A stretch of DNA of 64,000 nucleotides from contig NC_088776.1 in the NCBI RefSeq assembly GCF_954871325.1, positions 27,328,508 through 27,392,507 of the forward strand. The letters are read 5' to 3'. The notes beneath the pieces were generated by a model. The model was not told the origin of the DNA, searched no databases, and was given only the letters and a program-made list of their open reading frames with translations. This stretch comes from Gordionus sp. m RMFG-2023 (Eukaryota; Nematomorpha; Gordioida; Chordodea; Parachordodidae). A program made the position numbers and the translations under genes. Shown one piece after another: positions 36,001-46,260 of this stretch. Within the stretch, counting starts at the first letter, position 1; each line of letters opens with the position of its first letter.

Positions 36001-36800
36001 ATCAAGATAAATATATATTTAAAAAAAAATATCAATCAAAAAAATATATTTAAAAAAATTTATTAAAGAAATCATATAACACAAAAAATAAAAAAAATTA
36101 GCGATCAAAATATATATTAAAAAAAAATATCAATCAAAAAATATATTGTAACAAATTAAAATATATTTTAAAAAAAATATAAAAAAAATATAAAATAAAT
36201 TTTTAATAATAAATTAATATTAAATAATAATAAATAAATCTCAAATAAATAATAAATTTATTAATTTGTAAAATAGAATACATTGCCGGGTTATTTAGGC
36301 AATGTATACTTTGCCGAAATAACAAAATTACCCTGCCTACCACTACCTCACATTGCCGAAAATATTCCGGCAATGTATATATCGTAATTTTTAAAGGGAT
36401 CATGACTATCCGGGATCTTCACGGGATTTAAAGGGATCCCTTTAAAATGGTATTATCACTGGAGCAGAGATTGACCTCCAGTTGAATAAATCTTTTGATT
36501 AGCTATCGAATGATACCCTATACTAGACATATCTTATATCATAAGGCCAAAATAAACAAAATTAAAAATTAAAAACGCAACGAAACTCGTGGAAAACGCT
36601 TTTAAAATAAGATTCCTCTTTATCACGATTAAAACGTGATAATCCCGTATTATCATTCCTTAATTATCAACCCTAATTTTTTAGTTATCCCTTTAAATCC
36701 CGTGAAGATCCCGGATAGTCATGATCCCTTTAAAAATTACGACATATACATTGCCGAATATTTCCCATTGCCGAATATTTCACATTGCCGCTAACATATA
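33008..36800. mobile_element. Foldback-type element with tandem repeats in inverted arms, 3.8 kb
   Basis: The extreme ends are inverted: TATATGTTAGCGGCAATGTG (33008) against its complement ending at 36800. The arms continue inward with GGCAGTGGTAGGCAGGGTAA (left near 33050, right near 36332). Next comes an AT-rich array of about 99-bp repeats (words GATCGCTAATTTTTTTTATT and TTTGTGTTATATGATTTTT; 33160-33640 and mirrored at 35800-36230). Innermost is an array of 118-120-bp repeats centred on GTGACAATTGTCATAATCG, three copies on the left (33705, 33825, 33943) and seven on the right (35052 to 35761). A roughly 1-kb loop (34040-35030) codes for nothing visible. Arms built of tandem repeats are typical of Foldback elements. 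The short frame at 36203-36403 is part of the arm. Confidence 0.75.
36368..36755. mobile_element. MITE nested in the right arm of the foldback element
   Basis: Inverted repeats of over 70 bp with a single visible difference: CGGCAATGTATAT..TCGTAATTTTTAAAGG, then GATCATGACTATCCGGGATC and TTCACGGGATTTAAAGGG (left from 36368, right ending at 36755). The left arm of the foldback element lacks this insert, so it was added later. AATATT borders both sides and may be the target duplication. Confidence 0.7.
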
Positions 36801-38285
36801 TAAAGATATATTATAATATATTTATGCAACATCATAAAATCAAACATTAGATACTATTATATATTTAAATTAATTCTGTATGATAATACAATAGTATTAA
36901 AAAAAATTTACACATTTTTTATAATTCAAATAATGTCATATTATGTGATTTTTATGTGATTTTTTTTTATGTAAATAGTATATTGTTTTGACTCGTAAAT
37001 TTTAAAGTATTTCATGAAATAGGAATCCCTGAAGTTTTAATATTTAGATGAGGACAGTATATTCATAACCATCAAGGAAGAGTTTCAATTTTTTTTAATT
37101 AAACGCCATTCAAATATAATAATTTTAAAATTTTTTATAATAAATATGACTTTTATAAATAAAATTTTTTGTTTTTTCTATATATATAATCACCGTAATC
37201 AAGAAATGAACGTTTTCGTATAATCTTAATATTAATTTTTCCTATCATCTTAATGTTAATTTTTATTTTTTCTTTCAACTTTCCTATACTCTTAATGTTA
37301 AATAAATCGATGAGACTATATATCTCTAATGTTAAATTTTAAGAAAATATTTTGTACATAACGGGATTCGAACCTATGACTTAACGTTTTATAAGCAAAC
37401 GTTCTTCCACTCAATCACCTTCTATATTAAATTTTGTAATATAATTTTTCTTATATATGTTAATATTTTGCTATTAACATATTTTTCAATTAATTTATAT
37501 AATTTAGATCTTATTGTGTTATATTAAAAAGAATACTAACCTTACCTCAAATTATGGTAAGAATGAATATATTAAATTTAAAATAGCAAATTAAATTATA
37601 TCTAGCCAATTGAAAAATAAACATTTATCTCACATATTAATTTTAACGTAAGTATTTATATCCAATCAAAGTAAAATTTAATAATTTTTATAAAATTATT
37701 TTTATATTACAATTTAGATTTAACAAAAAAATTTAAATTATTTACCACCCCAAAATATGGGAGTAAAAATTTTTTTTATCACAACCACAATATGGGAGCT
37801 CTGCAAATAGTATAAAATACAATATCTTCCCATGCCAGAAAATTAACCTCCCTCACTAATCCTAAGTACTTATTATAATTTAGATTTAACAAATAAATTT
37901 AAATTATATTTAGCCAATTGAAAAATAAACATTTATCTCATATTACCACCCCAAAATATGCCAGTATAAAATTTTTATCTCAACAACAATATTTGAACTC
38001 TGGAAATGACATACAATACCAATTTATCAATCAAAATCTACCCTACATTTTTAATTACAATTTCATATATTTTACGCTAAATTTAATAAAATGAATAAAT
38101 AATTATTAAAATTTGTCATTTATTTTATATAAAAAAATGTATTTAAAAAAAAATTTCATATAATAGTCCCCAACATTCTTGACGGGTTATCAACTAGTAT
38201 ATATATGAAAGTATTATTAAAAATAAAAAGCAATTTGTCAATAAGAAGTTTTAAAATACTTTCCTCCTTTTAGACTAAGGTAAGT
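36801..38285. repeat. AT-rich region with direct repeats
   Basis: Words such as TAGCCAATTGAAAAATAAAC (37602 and 37913), AATTTAGATTTAACAAA (37711 and 37876) and TTACCACCCCAAAATATG (37741 and 37944) recur as direct repeats about 200-310 bp apart. The block ends at CATTCTTGACGGGTTATCAA followed by CTAGTATATAT (about 38171-38201), which resembles the end at 19420-19450. No gene apart from the tRNA-like sequence below. Confidence 0.4.
37355..37424 (-). tRNA. tRNA-like sequence (pseudogene or SINE head)
   Basis: The minus strand carries a good box A (TGATTGAGTGG, 37407-37417) and a perfect box B (GGTTCGAATCC, 37364-37374) at tRNA spacing, with CGTTT..AAACG able to form an anticodon stem. The acceptor arms do not pair and the T stem has mismatches. 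The loop would be GCTTATA, with C instead of the invariant U33, so the anticodon cannot be read safely (TAT if shifted, TTA as drawn). Most likely a tRNA pseudogene or tRNA-derived SINE head, not a working gene. Confidence 0.4.
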
Positions 38286-38640
38286 TACCAAAGGCGTAGC
38301 CAAAGGGGAGGGGGGTTGAAATTTCCCCCTTCGAAAATTTGTTTTCGTAAATATCATTTTATACTAATAACAATTAACTCTCCACAAAACCCCCTCCCAA
38401 CCCCCTCTACTTCAAAAATGTATAAAATATATCAATACAAACAAGAATCTGATAGAAAAATTAGTAAAAGTTAATTATTAAACTAACGACTATAATTATA
38501 TTTTTTTAGAAAAAACCTTTAATATAAAAAAGAGTGAAAACCCAAAAATTATTTTTATAGAACCTCAAATAAAATTTATGGGGAAACCCTACCTAATAGT
38601 GCCCCCCCCCCCTTCCTTTAACCAAATCGTCGCCTATGTG
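38286..38640. mobile_element. C-run MITE copy
   Basis: Left AAAGGCGTAGCCAAAGGGGAGG and right AAATCGTCGCCTATGTGG are inverted ends. The interior matches the family (TTTTCGTAAATATCATTTTA, GGGGAAACCC..CCTAATAGTG and long C runs). GTTAC borders both sides. It is a diverged full-length relative of the copy at 20077-20362. Confidence 0.6.
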
Positions 38641-39177
38641 GGTTACTATAACCATTTACTTTTAAGAACATTAATCTCATGTTAATCATATCTAATTGTC
38701 TATAGAAAGTTTTTCTAATGTTTTCTTAACTTTTAATTTAGGCCTTCAAGGATCTTGGGCATCGCATTTCAAACTAATTACATCAGTTTTGTATTCTCCG
38801 TTAAATGGATAAAACAGTCATTAATGATAGATTCGTATTACCAATTTTATGTCAAACTACCTCCTATATCCCACAACATCCCTTATATCATCATTCCATT
38901 GTTCTAGGCTAAAGATCCGCCCGAAAAATGGAGCTAATAAAATGATGCACCATTCTCTGCACAAATATTAACTTCATACTAAAAGATATGTATATAATTA
39001 ATCTCACAGTTGATTCGTAATTGATTTTAGTTTTTAAATCAATTTGTTCAGTTATTCATATTTTCAGTTTAAAATAAAATGGTTTTTCAGTTTTTAAAAT
39101 ATTTGCATAATTTTTAATTGATATTTTCAGTGTTAATTAATGTTCCAGTTTTAATATCAACTCAATGTATGCATTGG
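38641..39177. other. AT-rich spacer
   Basis: No gene, RNA or clear repeat end seen. Confidence 0.4.
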
Positions 39178-39875
39178 CGAAGCCATAAATATTTTATGGA
39201 TGGGGGGGGGGGGTAAATTTTTTTGGGTGCTTCGCTCTCAAGCCCGGAATGGCCGTACTTTAGCGAGGCCCCTCTTATAAAAAATTAATATATATTATTG
39301 ATTTCTGTTCCTATCTTTATATCATCTCCGTTAAATTTCTCTGAACAATTGGAAGCATTAATTCTAAAATATTACAGTTTTTGTGGTTTCTTACTGATTT
39401 TAACTGCAACCATATTAGTAACAAAATCTTGGCCAACCTTAAGGGTATAAGCGACTGAAAACATTTATTCTGCAAATTTTATCAATGTTTAGTGCTTAAT
39501 TATATATTAATCCGTTTGATAGACAATATAAAGAAAAATGAAAATTGCGAAAATGGGTAACATGCCAAAATAGAAAATGTAAAAACTATGTATCAAGTGT
39601 GCGCTAATATTTAGTGCCTGACTATTATACATTCGATTCCTCACTCAAATATGGGAATCATAATAAAACTGAGTTATTAACAAAATGAAAAAAACTAAGA
39701 GCACGCTTTAAGAGTGAAGTGAGACAACTTGAAAACCCTAATTCTGAAACTTATACCAAAACATTAAATAAGACATTATTAGTATATATTATTATATCTA
39801 ATTTATAATTAATTGTTTATAAAATATAAATTACAAAATAATTAAGGTCCCCTCCCCCTCCTTGTCTACGCCTAA
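39178..39875. mobile_element. Probable hAT-like element with G-run end
   Basis: CATTGGCGAAGCCATAAAT followed by a 13-base G run on the left, and CCCTCCCCCTCCTTGTCTACGCCT on the right, look like decayed inverted ends of the C/G-run type. The interior has no readable transposase and no target duplication is visible. Tentative. Confidence 0.35.
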
Positions 39876-40197
39876 AAATAATTGAAGGTGGGAGATAGTT
39901 CTTTTATATATTATTTTATTCAAAATATATCAACATATTAATAATTTAAAAATACAAGATAAGAGCAATTTATATACTAAATAAATTATATTAGCCAATC
40001 AAAAAAATCAAGATTTGAAGATAATTCCGATATTTGCTAAATCTTCTCCAATTGAATTTAAAATATAAATATAAATGCAATTATATCAGGCCATAAATAT
40101 AATCAATTTATATTATTTTATTGATTTATAAGAGCCATATATGGTCTTCCTTTTCTCCTATTTAGCCTATATGTATTTTTTTAGCAGCAGAAGATGG
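39876..40197. other. AT-rich spacer
   Basis: No feature recognised. Confidence 0.4.
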
Positions 40198-42200
40198 TTT
40201 TGGGCATGTTTAAAATACGCATTCCCAGAAACTATGCATCCCCTATTATAGAAATGCAATAAAATTATTATAGAATGTATTTAGCTTATCGAGCTGATTT
40301 AGAAAATGTTTTTTTAATTTAAAAAAAACTGGCAAATTAATAAAATATTTAAACAAATTTATACATGATTAAAATACACATCTCCATACGTCCTTGATAA
40401 TTCTGCGTTTAAAAAAAATGAATGCATAATCATGTGCTCTTTAAAAGAATTCAGAAATTATTAACTTTTAAAAATAATTTTTAAATTAGTGGGATATAGA
40501 AAAAACATTTCTTTTTTTTTGAATAAACTTCGCATCCCCTAAAAAAGGCTCTAATTTAAAAAAAATAAATATAGAATCATGTTTAGCTCTTCGATCGGAT
40601 TTAGAAAATGTCAAAATTAATTTTAAAAAAAATCCTTAAATATCGGGAAATTTTTTTTGACTAAATTACGCATCCCCTATTGTAGAAGTGTATAAAATTA
40701 ATATAGAAGCGTGTTTAGCTTATTGAGAGGAAATAGAAAATGCAATTTTTAATTTTTTAAATAACTGATAAAATAGTTTAAAAAAACACTCCATCCTCAA
40801 TATAAAATATCCGATAAATCAAATCAATTTATATTTTCTACCAATAAACGATTATTCATAATTTAGATTATTTTCGATTAGTGATAATTTATTTACACAT
40901 TTTTTTAAACCTAACATTTTCCAAATGCCCCTAAAATGTTAGATATAATTCTTTTATTTTTTATTCGCTATTTATTATCTATAAGATTCGTTGTTTAGTC
41001 AAAAAAAAATATGTGTTTTTTGAATACTAAGTTTACAAATAAAATTATTATTAACATTTTCTGAATTCAAAAGTGCTAAACATGATTCTGCATTCATTTT
41101 TTAAAAAGAGTGCATAATTATCGAGGATGTGAAAGGTGTCGAGGATGAGTATTATCTTTCCAAAAAGTTTTTTATTTTTATATTTTACTAATTTTCCAGT
41201 TTGTTTAAAAATTAAAAATAACATTTTCTATATCCATAAGCTAAACAAAATCCTATATTAATTTTATTAAATTTGCGCTACTATAATAGGAGCTGCGTAG
41301 AGATGTGTAGTTTAATAAAAAAAAATCGATATTAAAATTTTAAAAAAAATTATATTAATATTTTCTGAATCTCCTTGAAGGGAAAACATGATTCTATATT
41401 TATATTTTAAAATTAGAGCCTTTTTAATAAGAGATGCGTAGGGATTGGTATAAAAATAATAAGTGTTTCTTCAATATCCCACTATGTTAACAAATTTTTT
41501 TAAAAAAATATTCACATTTTCGAATTCCTTTAAAAATCTAAATATGATTCTGCAATTATTTTTTTTTAAATAGTGCAAAATTATCTAGGATGCAGCATTT
41601 GTTGGGGGTGCGTATTTTGGTCATCCAAAAAGTGTTTTTTTTCATATTTTATAATACAAGTTTGTTTTAAAATTAAAAATAACATTTTCTGTATCATCTT
41701 AATTAACCCAATTCAGGCGCGTACGCAGGAATTTGGTCTGGGGGAGGGGGGTGAATAATAAAATTTTTTAAGAAATATTATTGTTATTTAAAAATATTAA
41801 GCATAGATTTATAAGGAGTAATAACTTTTCTAATACACAATTTTAAATAAAAGTGAATTACAAAAAAATTATATATATATAAACCGGCATTGAAAAACTA
41901 TAAAATAAATGTGAATTATAAAATATAAAGTGAATATAACCAAAATATGAATTACTTAAATGACCCAAAATTGAAATTTGAATTTTTTGAGCCTTTAAAA
42001 TTTATATATAAAGTATAAAAAATTTAAATGTTGGAAATATAAATTAATTCACAAAGTTTCTTAGGAATAATTGTATTTTGTATGTTTTGAGCTAATTTTT
42101 CAATTATCTACCCTTGCTTGACGTTAAATGCCTATGAATATTCAAAAGATCCAAATCATTCAATCTACTTTCAGAAGTTGTATTTCATAACTATGTTTTT

Positions 42201-42521
42201 CAGAGACTTGCTTTTTTTAAACATACCCGGGCTGGGCCCGAAACTTTTAAAAAAAAACACTCGGGCTGGGCCTAAAAATTTTTTTTAAAAAAATATCCGG
42301 GCCGAGCTGTATATTTTAAAACTAAATATTTGAAATCGCCATTATTAGCTATAAAAATCAATTATAAATATAATTTATTTTAAAAGAATTCAGGCCGGGC
42401 CTGAAAATTTTCAAAAAAACTGGGCCGGGCCTGAAAATTTTTTTAAAAAAAACCCAGGCCTAAAAAATTTTAAAAAAAAATCCGGGCCGTGCCCTGAAAA
42501 TGGTACCTCTGCAGGGCTCTG
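42201..42521. mobile_element. GC-box MITE inside hAT-A copy 2
   Basis: Begins CAGAGACTTGC and ends GCAGGGCTCTG, with repeated GGGCCGGGCC / CCCGGGC boxes between A/T runs. It has the same position and orientation as the insert at 14403-14648 in copy 1, so both copies descend from one ancestor that already carried it. Confidence 0.7.
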
Positions 42522-42992
42522 TTATTCTTCTTAAAAAAGAGAATGTTTATGGGAAGAGTTGCTAATATATATAACCATTTTATTACATTGGGAATATAAT
42601 CTAAAATGTGTTTGAAATAATGCAAAGCATCAATAGCATTTTTGGGATTGTATCAACCATAGTTAATCTTTTATTAGTTATTCAGCTAATAAGGCATCAT
42701 TAGATACTTTAACATCTTCATGATAAAAATCTAACGAATATTTATTTTATTTTTTTCTATCACCATCTGAAAAAGGTTGGAAAGGCTTTTGCGGAAGTAA
42801 TATCTGCGGATTTGTAAGTGCTGTTTGATGAATTAAAAACCATTCATTTATTTGGGTTACAAATATATCTAAGAGAGGGGACATTTGTTTTATAATACTC
42901 TTCTACATCCTATATTAATGTTTTGACAATGAGCTTGCTTGCAGCAAGTCGAGGGGGACAAATTTTAAACACGTATAACTCTGCTTTTAAAT

Positions 42993-44960
42993 CAGTGGCG
43001 TCGCTAGGAGGGGACGCGCAGGGGCTCGAGCCCTCTGAAAAATTTGAATAGCCCCCTGAAGCAAAAATTTTTTTTTTAATTGCTCCTTAATATCTCCTTG
43101 AACTAAAAATAAAATTTTTTAATTGCCCCCTGAATGATTTCTTCTATAATTCTATTGAGTAATCACTTCCCTTTTCAACTTCCTCTGATAAAAAGTTATA
43201 AATTCCTTGAAGGTATTCCGTCAAAAATCTTGACTTACAAACGATGAACTTATTCACGCCATTGGACTCGGACTTAACTGCGATATAGTCATACAATATT
43301 CATGTGCGCTATGTCATATTCCTGTTGAGTCAAAAAAGTCGCCATTCCCTGTATTGCAAAGACGTAGAGGCAGATTTCTAAAACTTTTAAATACAATGAC
43401 AATTTCTTAAAATCTGCTGACATATTTTCCACCCTCGAGCCGACTGAAATTTGTAACACAGATGGTAAACGTCCTGATGGCCCACCCAAGATAAAAGAGC
43501 GGTGAGTCCCTAACCTGAATTTTTCTTGTGTATAATCACACCCTATAACTTAAATCCGAATGCTATAGCAGAGGCAGAAAATCTGCTAGATATTCTTCTC
43601 GCTGCCTTCCAACCATTATTCAAACAAATCATAACTACAAAGCTAACTTCTCAGTCACTCACGCCCAATGACGTATTATATAGATTTAATTTTATTAAAA
43701 ATTAATAAAACTATCTAAAATTTTATTAAATGAATACTATTTTAATTATTAGATTAGATTTCACATATAAATTATATGTTCACTCTGTCAACTTGCAATC
43801 AAATTCTGTGTTAAAAATATATCAATATCACTCACTAAATATTAAATTAGAATTAACAGTTGAAGCTTAATTGACTTTTATTATTTAAATTATTATATAA
43901 CCTTAATTAAATAAATATAATCATTTTTTAATTGAAAATTAACGAATTTAATATTGTAATTAGCCGAGTTCAAAATCACTAATCAACTATATTTTGACTA
44001 TTAATTTTAATTATCATGTCTCTTTCTAAAATTATCTTTAAGGTCCAAATCCAAATGAGTATAAGATATTTATTTATAAAAAGTAAGTAGTTAAATAGTT
44101 TATAATCCTTTATAATATATTATTATTTGTTAAATATTAGGTAAAATGCCACCTTTACAGACATATTTGACAGTTATATAATATATTACAGTTAATAATT
44201 TTAAAATCTTAATAATAATGCTTTTGATAATAAATATAAGTAACAATTTGCATTCAATTATTTAACGCCATCTATTTATTAAATATATTATTAAAATTAA
44301 ACTTCTTATTATTCATCCCACAATGGATGTAATAAATTAGATATCTCTTCTTCTCTTTTTTTACGTGTTTTTAGGAAAGCTATTTTTTCTTCTTTGAAAA
44401 ACAGTTTTGAGTTAAATTTTTAATACGAATATATTTTTGATATTATTACAATCTATTATTATTTTAAGATATAATAAACCAACTAGAGGTGGTGCGACAA
44501 TAATATATAAAATATTAATTACTTTCATCATAACACTCTGGTTCTTATTTTATAGTTAAATAATGTTTCATTTCTAATATAGCATCCTTACCGTGTAAAT
44601 AACTCAAAACTTCAATATATTTGCATAATTTCTTCTAAAGAATTTTACTGTATTTGTTTTATCAATTTATCTAACATAATAAATTCTAATATGGGTTATC
44701 ATCGTGAGTGTCATGACCTTTTGTCAATGTAACTTGCTAGAATTATATTTCCTTATGTGGTTTTTAAAAACCATTATCAATTGAGGCATATGTATGAATT
44801 AATTAACCTTTTTTATAAAAATTTTTTATATCAGCAATCGAAAATATTTTATACTGTAATAAATAGATTTTTTATAAAAAATATTATTTTTAGAAATCGC
44901 CCCCCATAAATTTTTTTTTAGCTGAGCCCCCTGAGATTGTAAAGGCTAGCGACGCCCCTG
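42993..44960. mobile_element. hAT element C, 1968 bp
   Basis: Ends CAGTGGCGTCGCTAGGAGGG and GGCTAGCGACGCCCCTG are inverted repeats, with a perfect 8-bp duplication TTTTAAAT (42985-42992 and 44961-44968). Sub-terminal words AGCCCCCTGA and TGAGCCCCCTGAGA occur near both ends, as in ZMYM1-type hAT elements of many animals. A 66-codon minus-strand frame at 43289-43489 (with SVGSRVENMSADFKKL) could be a transposase scrap, but no family landmark is secure. Non-autonomous or internally deleted. Confidence 0.8.
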
Positions 44961-46260
44961 TTTTAAATCAACAATAACATATAAAATATGTTCTTCATCA
45001 ACATTAGCTCTAATTTTCTTGAGTTCTAATAAAATGCTTTCCGCTATTCTCATCTTCTTAATCAAGTCAATGTCATATTTTTGAAAAGTATTACATAAAA
45101 TAGTTGTATAATTAAATAATACATTCTAATGAGAAAAAATATTTGAAATAAGTTATGAATTCAATAATTTTCTTGCTTCTGAGAAAATATTTCTTTCAAG
45201 CCATAGTAATAGCATTAATAATCGGTTCTTCTAACTCAATAAAAGCTGTTATGCTTGATGGCGAAGACTCGATTTCGTTGGACAAGCTTGCAATTTCTTT
45301 CTTCCTGTTGGACAAGGAGTTTCAAAGATAATTATTATTTGACTAGAAATTTAGATAAATAATACGCCACTAAAATTGAAAATAATAGGTAAATTACGCC
45401 AAGGAAAACTTGAAATCGAAATTAATTGATAAAATAACTTAGTAGATGAATATGATAAATAAATGCAATTAAATATATATATGAGATAGGAATAAATATA
45501 AACAAATATAAATTAATATTAATAATAATATTTTTGAAAAATATAATCAGGCATCTGCATTTTTTGGCTTGGGGGGGGGGGGAGATTTGCCCCCCCCCAT
45601 TTCCCTCTGCGTACGCGCCTGACCCAATTCTATATTAATTTTATTAAATTTGAACTCCTATAATAGGGGACAGGGATCCAAACCGAAACGAATATCGGTT
45701 CGGTTCGGGTTCAGGTTCGGATAAAAATAACGGTTCAAGGTTCAGATTCGGTTCGTAAAAAATTAAAATATCGGTTCGGTTCGAACCTCTAAAAACCAGT
45801 TTTTGTATTCAAACCTACATTCTAATTATGTATAGGGAAAATATTTTTTATTTTATCATTAATTTAAAAAACACATGTATAAAACCTTCATTTTTATTAA
45901 TTGCACATTATTATTTTATTTAATTTATAAATATAAATATAAAAATAAATATCAATGATTAATTTTAATATGATCAATATTTTCCTTTTTTTTACTTAAA
46001 TTTTTTTTATTAAGCCGCACAATTAATATATTTTCGAAATTCGTCTCACTCAAATTACATCTATAAGGAGATAGTATAAATTTAATTGTTAAAAAACATC
46101 TTTCCACACTACTTGGGTAGCCGGCACTGCCAATATGACATCAGATTTGATGTCTCATTTATAATAATATTTTGGATTTAATTTTTCTCTAAGCATTATA
46201 ATTTATAAGTTTAAAATATTTAAAAAATCTTGTAAATAACTTCTTTTTTTTTTTTTCTCT

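Larger units (their letters stand above)
41714..45621 (-). mobile_element. hAT-A copy 2, best-preserved ends, carrying a MITE and element C
   Basis: Ends CAGGCGCGTACGCAGGAATT and CTCTGCGTACGCGCCTG are clear inverted repeats, with a perfect 8-bp duplication ACCCAATT (41706-41713 and 45622-45629). A G run follows the left end and G and C runs lie near the right. It parallels copy 1 throughout, including minus-strand DUF4371-type transposase remnants (45000-45330). It is lengthened by the GC-box MITE at 42201-42521, shared with copy 1, and by element C at 42993-44960, which copy 1 lacks. The transposase is not intact. Confidence 0.8.

Noticed and set aside
36203-36403. 66-codon minus-strand frame
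   Set aside because: It falls in the arm of the foldback element and has no counterpart peptide conserved in the other arm.
43289-43489. 66-codon minus-strand frame in element C, considered as a gene
   Set aside because: It is inside a hAT element and shows no secure domain; at best a transposase scrap.
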